64,000 nucleotides of DNA, taken from the NCBI GenBank assembly GCA_964446115.1, contig CAYUNE010000036.1, forward strand, positions 1-64,000, written 5' to 3'. Below the pieces are notes generated by a model. That model was not told the DNA's origin. It did not search any database and saw nothing but the letters and a program-made list of their open reading frames with translations. Shown here piece after piece: positions 26,447 through 34,864 of the stretch. This DNA is from CAYUNE01 sp964446115. Its GTDB lineage: Bacteria; Desulfobacterota; Desulfobulbia; Desulfobulbales; Desulfobulbaceae. The position numbers were made by a program, and so were the translations under genes. How positions within the stretch are numbered: the stretch's first letter is position 1; each line of letters starts with the position of its first letter.

Positions 26447-27364
26447 ATGGCACAAGCAGAGAAAAAAATCAGCCGCAGGCGCTTTCTCAAGGCCTCCACC
26501 TTTGTGGCCACAGGCGCCGCCCTCACTTACGGAGCGGTGAGCGTACCGCTGTTACGCAAAAAAAACAAGGTGCTGCTGAGACCACCCGGCGCCCTGGACG
26601 AAGACCTCTTCCTGGCCTCCTGCATCAAGTGCGGCCAATGTTTGCAGGTCTGCCCACCCCAGGTGATCCACCTGGCCGATATCGACCAGGGATTCGGCAT
26701 CGGCACCCCCTACATTATTCCGCGCCGGGGAGGCTGTATCCTCTGCAGCGGCCTGCCCTGCGTGCTGGCCTGTCCCACCGGGGCTCTGAACCATCACCTG
26801 TCCCTGGGCAAGGATGCGGAAATGGGCATTGCCGTTGTCAGCTCACCCTCAACCTGCCTGGCCATGCTCGGCAAAAACGATCTGCTCTTCAGGCTGGAAC
26901 AACTGCAGCAGCACCCGGAAAAAGGCGACATCGTCACGGAACTGCGCGATATTGTCGCCCGGCTGGCCGGCAGAATCAGTCCGGCGGAAAAAACGAAACT
27001 GCAGGAACGTTTTTCCATGCCCGAGATCTCCGAATCCACCCTGCCCCAACTCATTGCAAAGGTCAAGCTCTCCGATCTTGATTGGCTTATCGCCTTTGTC
27101 ACCGGCTCCAGCCTGGCGCAAAGCGGCTGCCGGGTCTGCCTGGATGAATGCCCCATCAGGGACGAAAAAACCATCGTCTTTGAACCAAAATCAGAGACAC
27201 AGGAAAAGGGGGCGTTCTTTCCCGTGGTGCAGACAAGCTGTGTGGGATGCGGAGTCTGTGAAGAAAAATGCCCCACTCCGGTTGCCTCGATCACCATTTC
27301 TCCCCAGAAAAAATGGCCGGGGAAAAACAAGGATCATGTCGGCGAGGGAGGACAGTCAACATGA
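26447..27364 (+). CDS. nosG: NosG-like (NapG-type) Tat-exported ferredoxin
   Basis: The 305-residue protein opens with a twin-arginine signal (SRRRFLKAS). It has four ferredoxin-type cysteine groups: CIKCGQCLQVCP, CILCSGLPCVLACP, a modified CRVCLDECP, and CVGCGVCEEKCP. NapG/NosG proteins pass electrons from the quinol-oxidising NapH/NosH to periplasmic cytochromes. The gene overlaps nosH by 4 bases. The Tat signal fits the tatBC genes 5 kb downstream. Confidence 0.88.
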   Translation: MAQAEKKISRRRFLKASTFVATGAALTYGAVSVPLLRKKNKVLLRPPGALDEDLFLASCIKCGQCLQVCPPQVIHLADIDQGFGIGTPYIIPRRGGCILCSGLPCVLACPTGALNHHLSLGKDAEMGIAVVSSPSTCLAMLGKNDLLFRLEQLQQHPEKGDIVTELRDIVARLAGRISPAEKTKLQERFSMPEISESTLPQLIAKVKLSDLDWLIAFVTGSSLAQSGCRVCLDECPIRDEKTIVFEPKSETQEKGAFFPVVQTSCVGCGVCEEKCPTPVASITISPQKKWPGKNKDHVGEGGQST

Positions 27365-28260
27365 AAACCAATCGTGATACCAAGGCGTCAACAACGAGTG
27401 TCAGGAGTTTCAAGGGTGCCGGTCTCCGGAGTCGTAACACCCCGCAGCCGGGTCATCGCCGCCATAAATGGCGAATCATCCGCTGGTCGGTCCTGCTCTT
27501 TGTCCAGTTTCTTTTTTTCGCCTCCTTTTTCTTTGACATCCAGATCCTGGAAGGGACGCTGAGCGGCTCCCGCTTACTGGGTTTCCACCAGATCGATCCC
27601 CTGGCCGCATTTCAGCTCATTCTGGCCAGCAAGATTATCATGATCAATCTGATCATCGGCATGGCCACCATCTTTATTATCTACCTGCTCTTCGGCGGCC
27701 GGTCGTTCTGTTCCTGGATCTGCCCCTATCACTGGCTGGCCGAACTGGGCGAGATGATCCACAAAAAACTGCGCACCAAAAAAATAATCCGCAATCACGG
27801 CTTTGACCGCAATATCCGCTACTACTTCTATGTAATCTTTCTGGGCCTGGCACTCATCACCGGCTACACGGTCTTTGAAACCATCAATCCCGTCTCCATC
27901 ATCAGCCGTGCCGTGGTCTACGGGCCTTCCCTCATGCTCCTCTGGGTGGCGACGCTGCTGCTCTTTGAGATTTTCTACAGCCGGCGGGCCTGGTGCCGTT
28001 ATTTCTGTCCGGTGGGGGTCTCTTACCAGCTCATCGGGTTGCTCTCGCCCCTGCGGATCAAATGGGACCGGGAAAAATGTTCCAACTGCAAACGCTGCCA
28101 GAGTGTCTGCCTTGTTCCCCAGGTACTCAACAACTGCGTCAATACCGGTAAATCAGCCTATGTGGATTCCTCGCTCTGCACCCGCTGCGGACTCTGCGTG
28201 GATATCTGTGACGACGAAGCGCTGGGCTATGGCCTGAAATATCTGGACAAACTGATTTAA
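27361..28260 (+). CDS. nosH: NosH-like (NapH-type) membrane iron-sulfur protein
   Basis: The 299-residue protein starts at the ATG overlapping the nosG stop (ATGA), behind GGAGG; the frame open further upstream is spurious. It has four to five membrane helices. Two CxxxCP motifs (CSWICPYHW and CRYFCPVG) are typical of NapH. The C-terminus holds two [4Fe-4S] motifs (CSNCKRCQSVCL and CTRCGLCVDIC). It is inferred to oxidise menaquinol and pass electrons to NosG and on to NosZ. Confidence 0.9.
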   Translation: MKTNRDTKASTTSVRSFKGAGLRSRNTPQPGHRRHKWRIIRWSVLLFVQFLFFASFFFDIQILEGTLSGSRLLGFHQIDPLAAFQLILASKIIMINLIIGMATIFIIYLLFGGRSFCSWICPYHWLAELGEMIHKKLRTKKIIRNHGFDRNIRYYFYVIFLGLALITGYTVFETINPVSIISRAVVYGPSLMLLWVATLLLFEIFYSRRAWCRYFCPVGVSYQLIGLLSPLRIKWDREKCSNCKRCQSVCLVPQVLNNCVNTGKSAYVDSSLCTRCGLCVDICDDEALGYGLKYLDKLI

Positions 28261-28303
28261 ACATATTTTTTTGCAACCACAGTAAGATGAAAGAGGTGCA
28301 ATC

Positions 28304-28828
28304 ATGACATCTGAACAACAGGGTGACTCCGGAAAAGTCAGCCGGAAAAGGTTTCTGAAGATGCTGTCCGTCTGCGCCATCGGCAGTGCGGTTTTCGGCA
28401 ATGTCTACATGTTTCTCCGCTCCATCAAGCCCAACGTGCTCTATGAGCCGCTCAAGAAGATGCTCATCGGCAAACCGAAAAAATTTCCGGAAGGGCAGGT
28501 GTTCCTTCCCAAGGAGAGGATGTTCGTCATCCGCAAAAAAAACGAGTTCAACACGGTTTCTGCGGTCTGCACCCATCTGGGGTGTACGGTCAAGGAGGTC
28601 AAGCTGCCCAAACCCCAGAAGGTAACCCTGCCCGACGGCACGGAAATCGTCCAGGAGTGGGAGTATCACTGCCCCTGCCACGGTTCCAAATTCAGAGGGG
28701 ACGGCACCATCTATGATGGACCCGCTCCGGTGGACCTGCCTCCCTGGGATATGAAAATCGCACCGGATGGTGACATACTGGTGGATACGGGAAAGAAGGT
28801 GGAGAAGGATTTTCGTCTGAAAGTGTAA
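28304..28828 (+). CDS. Rieske [2Fe-2S] protein
   Basis: The 174-residue protein has a twin-arginine-type signal anchor (SRKRFLKML) and the two Rieske ligand loops CTHLGC and CPCHGS. Together with the cytochrome b 18 bases downstream and the multiheme cytochrome after it, it forms a bc1-like quinol-cytochrome c oxidoreductase encoded inside the nos cluster. Its second loop follows an insertion (KEVKLPKPQK), within the family's normal range. Confidence 0.93.
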   Translation: MTSEQQGDSGKVSRKRFLKMLSVCAIGSAVFGNVYMFLRSIKPNVLYEPLKKMLIGKPKKFPEGQVFLPKERMFVIRKKNEFNTVSAVCTHLGCTVKEVKLPKPQKVTLPDGTEIVQEWEYHCPCHGSKFRGDGTIYDGPAPVDLPPWDMKIAPDGDILVDTGKKVEKDFRLKV

Positions 28829-28846
28829 GTTAACTGGAGCTGAACA

Positions 28847-30154
28847 ATGGTGAGTTCGAAAAAAGAGTCGAGATCGCTCTTCTGGAGCTGGTCTCCCGGG
28901 TCCGACAGGGAAGCGGCGCAGGCCATCGGTTTTAACCTGCTGCTGCACTGGTTTCCCGCCAAAATCACCGAGAAAAGCAGGTCATGGAGCTATTCCGCCT
29001 GGCTGGGAACTGTTACCCTGGCCCTCTTCGTGTTGCTGTCCGTGACCGGGGTCATCCTGATGTTCGTCTATGTGCCGTCGGTGGAACGTGCCTATCACAC
29101 CATCAAGGATGTTGAATTTGCCGTTTCCTACGGCTGGTTTATCCGCCGGATGCACCGCTGGTCCGCCCATCTGATGGTCGCCTTTGTCTTTCTGCATATG
29201 ATCCGGGTCTTTCTCACCGGCGCCTTCAAACGCTCCAGCAGAAATATCGGCGCCAATCGCCCCCTTAACTGGATCCTCGGCCTTGTTCTGCTGGTGCTGA
29301 CCATGCTGCTTTCCTACACCGGCTACCTGCTCCCCTGGGACCAGCTTGCCCTGTGGGCGATCACCATCGGCTCCAACATTGCCCGCAGCGCCCCGGTGAT
29401 CGGCGAACAGATCCAGTTTCTCATGCAGGGCGGCACCATCATCGGCCAGAACACCTTGATCATCTGGTACACCCTGCATATCGCGGTGCTGCCGCTGGTG
29501 ACCACCGGTCTCATCGCCTGGCATATGTGGAGAATCAGAAAGGACGGCGGCCTGGCAGCAGTCGAAAACATCCCGGAAGAGGAAGTTCGCGGCGAACCGG
29601 TAAAGGGTAAGACCTACACCCTCATGGGCATTACCCGGGGCGTAAGGCCCACGGTTCTTTACCATCGGCTCAAGGAGAAGAGCCGGCTCTTTGTCCCCGG
29701 CACCCTCATTCGTATCATGATCGTCTTCCTCTTTACCACGGCGATCGTCATGTTCCTCTCCACCTTTTTCACCATTCCACTGGAAGAACCAGCCTCGCTG
29801 GAATGGACCCCCAATCCGGCCAAGGCACCCTGGTACTTTCTGTGGCTCCAGGAGCTGGTGACCATCACAACCATCCGTTTCAGCGGCTATACCTTAAACG
29901 GCGGTCTTGTGGGCGGCATCCTGATTCCCGGTTTCCTGGTGCTGTTCGCCGCGGTCTGGCCCTATCTTGACAGGTCGCCAGGCAGTGCCGCCGGCATCTG
30001 GTTTCCCAGAAGCAGGTCCATTCAAAACACCGTTTTTCTGATTATTATCATAGCTATTGCCTGTCTCAGCTTCGTCGGCCTGGTGCTACGCGGACCCAAT
30101 TGGGGCCTCTACATGCCCTGGCAGGCCTGGCCCCATCATCCAACATTAATCTAA
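28847..30154 (+). CDS. Cytochrome b of a bc-type quinol oxidoreductase
   Basis: The 435-residue protein combines the cytochrome b N-terminal four-helix heme domain and the C-terminal domain in one chain. Heme-ligand regions are HRWSAHLMVAFVFLHMIR and, in helix D, HIAVLPLVTTGLIAWHMW. The Qo-site PEWY/PPW-type segment is replaced by NPAKAPWYFLWLQEL, as in many anaerobes. It is paired with the Rieske gene upstream and a pentaheme cytochrome 20 bases downstream. Confidence 0.93.
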   Translation: MVSSKKESRSLFWSWSPGSDREAAQAIGFNLLLHWFPAKITEKSRSWSYSAWLGTVTLALFVLLSVTGVILMFVYVPSVERAYHTIKDVEFAVSYGWFIRRMHRWSAHLMVAFVFLHMIRVFLTGAFKRSSRNIGANRPLNWILGLVLLVLTMLLSYTGYLLPWDQLALWAITIGSNIARSAPVIGEQIQFLMQGGTIIGQNTLIIWYTLHIAVLPLVTTGLIAWHMWRIRKDGGLAAVENIPEEEVRGEPVKGKTYTLMGITRGVRPTVLYHRLKEKSRLFVPGTLIRIMIVFLFTTAIVMFLSTFFTIPLEEPASLEWTPNPAKAPWYFLWLQELVTITTIRFSGYTLNGGLVGGILIPGFLVLFAAVWPYLDRSPGSAAGIWFPRSRSIQNTVFLIIIIAIACLSFVGLVLRGPNWGLYMPWQAWPHHPTLI

Positions 30155-30174
30155 TTTATCGGCTGGAAGCGAAT

Positions 30175-31350
30175 ATGAAAATACGTGATGAAATCCTGCT
30201 GGTAGTCGGCGGTCTCCTGGTTCTGCTGCTCACTGCCGGAGTAATACTCAAAGAAAAGTACACGGAATGGAAATCATACCAGGATGAATTCATCCAGCTG
30301 GTATCCCAAAAACTCGGTCCTGAAGTGGCGGCTTCGGTGGACAGGGGTTTATATCAGATCTGGAATCCGGATCTGGGAGTCACCGACCGCTGCCAGACCT
30401 GTCATCTGGGCATCGATATTCCCGGCCTGGAAGGAGAAAAACAGCCCTTCGCCACCCACCCGGATCTTGATTTTTACAAAAAAACTCATCCGTTCAAAGA
30501 TTTCGGCTGCACCACCTGTCACGACGGCCAGGGTCAGGCCACCAGGGCCAAGGATGCCCACGGCGAGGTGCATCACTGGATGACCCCCATGTACACCACC
30601 GCCCTTGCCAAGGAGTATGGCTTTGCCTCCACCGAACCGTTGATCGAGATGAACTGTAATCAGTGCCACCGCAGCGATCGGCGGACAAAGGACATGCCGC
30701 AGATCAACCTGGCTAAAAAACTGATGGAGGAGAAAAACTGCACCATCTGCCATATTATCGAGGGCACGGGTATGACCGTGGGACCGGAATTGACCTTTGA
30801 AGGGAGCAAGTATCCGGAAGGCTTTGTCTTTGACACCGTTGAGGGCAAAAAGAGCGTACTCAACTGGCACATGGAACATTTTAAAAATCCACAAAAGGTC
30901 AGCAAGGACTCGCTGATGATCAACTTCATGCTCTCCGATGAAGAGGCCAAGGCCCTCTCTCTGTTGATGATGAGCTGGAAAAAGAAAAATATCCCCGTGG
31001 CCTATCTTCCCAATCCCTACCGATCCGAATCCACCAAACCCGGGGCGGCAACTGCATCCATCCCACCGGGCATGGAAGAAGACGGGGCCACCCTTTACCG
31101 GGTAAGATACTGCCAGACCTGTCACGGAGAAAAGGGACGCTCCACCACGGCTGTCTATCCCTCCCTGGCCGGCCAGACCTACTGGTACCTGGTCAATCAG
31201 CTCAACGATATCAAGAGCGGCGTGCGGAAATGGCGCAATGCAAATATCATGAAACCCCATGTTCAGGATATCAGCGAAAAGGAGGTCAATGCCATTTCCA
31301 AATATCTCTCCGATATCTACAAAAAGGCGCAGAAAGAAGAGGAAAAATAA
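30175..31350 (+). CDS. Membrane-anchored pentaheme cytochrome c
   Basis: The 391-residue protein has an N-terminal anchor helix and five heme motifs: CQTCH, CTTCH, CNQCH, CTICH and CQTCH. The start is the ATG at 30175; the frame open further upstream overlaps cytochrome b. The last heme belongs to a class I module (YPSLAGQTYWYLVNQL) shared with the diheme cytochrome at 20671. It takes the place of cytochrome c1 in a bc-like complex and probably delivers electrons to NosZ or its cytochromes. It is the last gene before a terminator. Confidence 0.88.
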   Translation: MKIRDEILLVVGGLLVLLLTAGVILKEKYTEWKSYQDEFIQLVSQKLGPEVAASVDRGLYQIWNPDLGVTDRCQTCHLGIDIPGLEGEKQPFATHPDLDFYKKTHPFKDFGCTTCHDGQGQATRAKDAHGEVHHWMTPMYTTALAKEYGFASTEPLIEMNCNQCHRSDRRTKDMPQINLAKKLMEEKNCTICHIIEGTGMTVGPELTFEGSKYPEGFVFDTVEGKKSVLNWHMEHFKNPQKVSKDSLMINFMLSDEEAKALSLLMMSWKKKNIPVAYLPNPYRSESTKPGAATASIPPGMEEDGATLYRVRYCQTCHGEKGRSTTAVYPSLAGQTYWYLVNQLNDIKSGVRKWRNANIMKPHVQDISEKEVNAISKYLSDIYKKAQKEEEK

Positions 31351-31359
31351 GGCAAGCCC

Positions 31360-31396
31360 AGGCCCGGAAGAGTTTACGCTTCCGGGCCTTTTTTTG
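31360..31396 (+). terminator. Rho-independent terminator of the nos transcript
   Basis: GGCCCGGAAG (31361-31370) pairs with CTTCCGGGCC (31379-31388) around an 8-base loop and is followed by seven T. It lies directly after the pentaheme cytochrome gene. Confidence 0.9.
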
Positions 31397-31532
31397 TTGC
31401 GCTGCGACAATATGCCGCAGGTGGAAGCTGTAGCTTTAGCTTGAGAGGGGAAATGCCACAGGCTATATTGAGCGTAGACACGAAACCGGCCTGCAGCTTT
31501 CATCAACAGATCAGATTATCAGGAGCGATTAC

Positions 31533-32006
31533 ATGAAAAAACTGCTTTACCCCCTTCTCTTTCTCTGCATATTTTCGGCCCCGTTCGCACCCCCGGCAGG
31601 GGCCGCCGACTTCGTCAAACCGGCGAGAAAAGACAAATGCCCGGTCTGCGGCATGTTCGTGGCCAAATACCCGAAATGGGTGGCCGAGATCGTCTTCAAA
31701 GACGGAAGTTATGCTGTCTTTGATGGTTGCAAGGATATGTTCAAATACTATTTCAACATCAAAAAGTATGAACGGGATAAAAAGAAAGAGGAAATCGCCT
31801 CCATTTTTGTCACTGAATATTACTCCACCTCGATCATGAAAGCCGGGGATGTTTTCTTTGTGCTCGGCAGTGATGTGCTCGGCCCCATGGGTCATGAGTT
31901 CATCCCGGTGAAAGGCAAGGAGAACGCCGAAACCTTTGCCCTGGATCACAAGGGCACAAAAATTCTCTCTTTCGACGACATCACCCCGGAGATCATTCCC
32001 AGGTAG
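31533..32006 (+). CDS. Second NosL-like protein (not lipidated)
   Basis: The 157-residue exported protein has a standard Sec signal (ending PAGAADF) and no lipobox. It carries the NosL-type copper motif CPVCGMFV near residue 36 and the family's GPMGHEFIPV motif. It lies beyond the nos terminator with its own ribosome site (AGGAGCG), so it is transcribed separately. It probably binds Cu(I) for NosZ or another copper target. Function relative to the first NosL is unknown. Confidence 0.85.
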   Translation: MKKLLYPLLFLCIFSAPFAPPAGAADFVKPARKDKCPVCGMFVAKYPKWVAEIVFKDGSYAVFDGCKDMFKYYFNIKKYERDKKKEEIASIFVTEYYSTSIMKAGDVFFVLGSDVLGPMGHEFIPVKGKENAETFALDHKGTKILSFDDITPEIIPR

Positions 32007-32297
32007 CAGGCCGCCTTCAGCGTCGTCGTCCGGCACCCTGTCAACATTAATATTCCAGAAAAACAAACCAAAAACACGTTGTCCTTGTTTCAGGAAAAAC
32101 GAATCCGAAAAAAAGGAATGCTCCGTGTATCCAGATAAACCTTTCCGGAGTCAAAATATATAAAACACAAGTAAAACAGATTGTTAATCTCAGTCATTCA
32201 GGTATTTTCCAACGGGCATATTGCTTGCATTTTGTCATGGCAAGTCTGGGCATGTCGCCCGACAAGAAAACGCCAACGCTGCGAACGGGGTGACGGA

Positions 32298-32675
32298 ATG
32301 ACGTTTATCAAGAGAAAAAACAATCGGTACAAGGTTTCCGGATACGTTACCCATATCTGTGACAATAGAGGAGCGTATGACGGTATTATCAGGGAAGTTT
32401 CCGATGACGGCCTGAGCCTTACCCAGGTTCCAATCCAGTTCAACTCCAACGTAATGACCTGCGTGGCCGTTATTTCCGACGATCAGCTGACCATCAAGGT
32501 GAAACTGAGGCCGGTGTGGTCGGAGCACGCCGCAGATGAACTCTACCAGGATGTGGGATTCAAGATCATCAACTCGCCCTGGGGCTGGACGGAATTTGTC
32601 AGCAAAAACTCTCCCCGCGATCGGTTGGGACGTTATTTTGGAAAATATATGGGGAACGGCAAAAGAAAATCCTAA
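32298..32675 (+). CDS. Small PilZ-like cytoplasmic protein
   Basis: The 125-residue protein starts at the ATG at 32298, behind GGGGTGACGG. RKNNRYKVSGYV followed by VSDDGLSL resembles the R-x-x-R...D-x-S-x-x-G pattern of PilZ domains, though the first motif is imperfect, so c-di-GMP binding is uncertain. Its 3' end overlaps the convergent tatC gene by 4 bases. The roughly 290 bases upstream hold nothing recognisable. Confidence 0.5.
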   Translation: MTFIKRKNNRYKVSGYVTHICDNRGAYDGIIREVSDDGLSLTQVPIQFNSNVMTCVAVISDDQLTIKVKLRPVWSEHAADELYQDVGFKIINSPWGWTEFVSKNSPRDRLGRYFGKYMGNGKRKS

Positions 32676-33388
32676 CTACCCGGCAGGACCCTGCCGGCGA
32701 TAATACCCGCCTCATAAAGGGCGAAAAGCGGCAGGGCGAGCAGAACCGTGGCGGTCAGCTCTCCCGCGCAGAGCAAAAAGGCGCCCACCACGATGACGAT
32801 ATAAAAATAGTTCCGCTTGCGGCGGAAATGATCCCGTGAAACCAGTCCGGTCCGGGTTGCGGTTACCATGAGAAACGGAATCTCGAAGGCCAGGGCAAAG
32901 GCCGCTATCATCCGGGCCACAAAGGAGAGATAGTGACCCAGCCGCGGCAGGGGTTTGAGATCCGGCCCGGCATAGGCCATGAAAAAGGTCAGCATCTTCG
33001 GCAGGACGATGAAGTAGGCGAACAACGCCCCTCCCGTAAAGAGCAGGGAGGCCCAGAGCACGATGGTGATGACGATTCGTTTCTCCTTGTCCAGGAGGCC
33101 GGGTGCCACAAACATCCAGACTTGATAGAGAATGACCGGGAAAGAACTGATGACCCCGATCATCAGAGCCAGCTTGATATAGGTAATGAACGCTTCGGTG
33201 AGGTTGGTATAGACCAGGCGCCTGATACCCGGATGAGCGGTAAATAATGGCCGAAGGCAGAATTGGACGATGGGCTCGATGAAAAGGTAGGCGATGATCG
33301 AGGCCGTGGCAATTGCCAGAAAAATCCTGATAAGCCGCCGCCTCAGCTCCCGGTGATGGGGAGCGAAGTGTTCCAGCGCCGCTAACAT
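32672..33388 (-). CDS. tatC: TatC, twin-arginine translocase core
   Basis: The 238-residue protein has six membrane helices. The N-terminal region is HFAPHHRELRRRL and the signature AFALAFEIPFLMV contains the conserved glutamate. It recognises twin-arginine signals and exports folded, cofactor-loaded proteins. It overlaps tatB by 7 bases. Likely local clients are NosG, the Rieske protein and the NrfC-like protein at 34864. Confidence 0.95.
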   Translation of the reverse strand: MLAALEHFAPHHRELRRRLIRIFLAIATASIIAYLFIEPIVQFCLRPLFTAHPGIRRLVYTNLTEAFITYIKLALMIGVISSFPVILYQVWMFVAPGLLDKEKRIVITIVLWASLLFTGGALFAYFIVLPKMLTFFMAYAGPDLKPLPRLGHYLSFVARMIAAFALAFEIPFLMVTATRTGLVSRDHFRRKRNYFYIVIVVGAFLLCAGELTATVLLALPLFALYEAGIIAGRVLPGS

Positions 33389-33894
33389 GCGCTCTCTTTT
33401 CCGTCTCCGGCCTCGTCCTCGGGCTCCCGGACGCTGTCCCCTTCCACCTCGCCGGCGCTCTCCCGGTCCCCGCTGCGGGCAATCCCCTCCGCTTCATCTC
33501 CCCCTTCCGGACTCCCGCTATTTTTTTCTTCCTCTCCGGGAATTTCCTGCCTGTAAATCATATCATCTGCAGCCACCTCTTTGGTGCCTGCGGCATCTTC
33601 GCCCTCATCGGCCCTCTCCTCCTTGACCTCCTCCCAGGTCCGGGTTTCCTGATCAAGGAGTTCGGTTTTGATGCTATCCTTGATGGCGCCGGCCGTTTTA
33701 TTGAGATCATCCTGAACACTACTGATGATTTTTCTCTCATCGCTGAGACTGTCTTTCAGGGTATTCATGGTCTGTTTGAGTTCAAAAATTCCCTGCGCCA
33801 GTTTCCGGGCAAGATCCGGCAGCTTCTCCGGGCCGACGACAATGAGAGCCACTGCCATGATAACGAGCATCTCCGGAAGACCTATACCAAACAT
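33382..33894 (-). CDS. tatB: TatB/TatA-family translocase subunit
   Basis: The 170-residue protein begins MFGIGLPEMLVIMAVALIVV, an N-terminal helix with the conserved glutamate and GPEKLPDLARKLA amphipathic segment. The C-terminal half is long, highly acidic and probably disordered. The length and the pairing with tatC favour TatB over TatA. No separate tatA is in the window. Confidence 0.88.
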   Translation of the reverse strand: MFGIGLPEMLVIMAVALIVVGPEKLPDLARKLAQGIFELKQTMNTLKDSLSDERKIISSVQDDLNKTAGAIKDSIKTELLDQETRTWEEVKEERADEGEDAAGTKEVAADDMIYRQEIPGEEEKNSGSPEGGDEAEGIARSGDRESAGEVEGDSVREPEDEAGDGKESAC

Positions 33895-34113
33895 AAACGT
33901 GAACCTTCGGCTGATGGATGTTGATTGAAAAATTCGGTGATTGCAGGTAACCTGAAAAATGTACGGGATTTATCAACAGGTGTCAAGGACGATACCCGCA
34001 CTCCGCTCCGGCACCGGTTCCATGCCGGTGACCGACAACACTCTCCCCCGGGAGATTGAGAATTAATCATTTTAAATTCAACAAGTTACGGGAAACAGAG
34101 CATGGCCGATTCC

Positions 34114-34163
34114 GTTACCAATCGGTAACAGGAAGGCATGCTATAGTGTTACCGGTGGGTAGC
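34114..34163 (+). promoter_or_regulatory. Paired dyad sites upstream of the octaheme operon
   Basis: GTTACCaatcGGTAAC (34114-34129) is a perfect dyad. GTTACCggtgGGTAGC (34148-34163) has the same layout with one mismatch, 34 bases further on. A related CAGGTAACCTG palindrome lies at 33944-33954. They sit about 80-130 bases upstream of the predicted sigma-54 transcription start, where enhancer-binding proteins usually bind. Which regulator binds is not known. Confidence 0.5.
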
Positions 34164-34214
34164 AGCAGGAAAAGTGCAGGAGGGTATTTCCATGAAATAT
34201 TGACCTTTTTTTTT

Positions 34215-34230
34215 TGGAACGGGAATTGCA
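34215..34230 (+). promoter_or_regulatory. Sigma-54 (RpoN) promoter
   Basis: TGGAAC-N5-TTGCA matches the -24/-12 consensus TGGCAC-N5-TTGC with a single substitution. GG at 34216-34217 and GC at 34228-34229 are the required 12 bases apart. Transcription is predicted near 34241, about 70 bases before the first gene of the operon. Confidence 0.75.
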
Positions 34231-34309
34231 AATGTCTTTGTCATAGGATTTTGACATGTTAGAAGGGGATTTCATTTTCCGAGGTTGTTTAATTTTGTGT
34301 TAGGAGGAT

Positions 34310-34864
34310 GTGGTGGAGGAAAATTACAAGTCAGGATATTTGACCCATGTAATCATTCTACTGATAGTATTGATTATCGTGGGTGTGGGCGGCTTTTATG
34401 CCAGAAAGGCGTTTCTTCCCGATGGATTCGGCAAGTATGGTCATTACCGGCCCGGAGCCATTGAGGATGAAATAAACCGGCCGCTGCGAAACATGACCAA
34501 TGAATCATGCCTTGATTGCCATCCGTTCATCAAGAAGATTCATTTGAAAGGGGTGCACAAAACCGTCTCCTGCGAGATGTGCCACTCGGCCTATGCCAAC
34601 CATGTGGATGAAAAGGGTAAGGTCTTTGCCAAAATGCCGCGCAAACAGGGTAAGGAAATCAGAGAACTCTGCCTGCGTTGCCACAACAAGGCCATCAAGG
34701 CCCGCCCGGTCACTTCGATCAAGGTCGTCGAGCTGCCGGCTCACCTTGAGGAGAAAAAAGTGCGGACCGACCATAACTGCGACCAGTGTCACCATGTTCA
34801 TGCTCCGCTGTATTACGTGAATCTTGCCAAAGAGATGATGAACATGAAGGAGGAGAAGAAATAA
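34310..34864 (+). CDS. Membrane-anchored tetraheme cytochrome c
   Basis: The protein of about 184 residues starts at tandem GTG codons (34310, 34313) behind AGGAGG; the second has the better spacing. An N-terminal membrane helix is followed by four heme motifs, CLDCH, CEMCH, CLRCH and CDQCH. It overlaps the FeS-protein gene by one base (TAATG). By position it is the NrfB/NrfH-like electron carrier between the NrfCD-type quinol-oxidising pair and the octaheme enzyme. Confidence 0.85.
   Translation: MVEENYKSGYLTHVIILLIVLIIVGVGGFYARKAFLPDGFGKYGHYRPGAIEDEINRPLRNMTNESCLDCHPFIKKIHLKGVHKTVSCEMCHSAYANHVDEKGKVFAKMPRKQGKEIRELCLRCHNKAIKARPVTSIKVVELPAHLEEKKVRTDHNCDQCHHVHAPLYYVNLAKEMMNMKEEKK

Noticed and set aside
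33960..34075. tRNA-like stretch upstream of the octaheme operon
   Set aside because: No acceptor/anticodon/T-arm combination could be folded and no GGTTCRA motif is in place.
34114..34163. GTTACC dyads as another copy of the dispersed repeat
   Set aside because: Only a short GGTAACAGG stretch is similar; the ATACTTCC and GCAGTATAT blocks and the core are absent.
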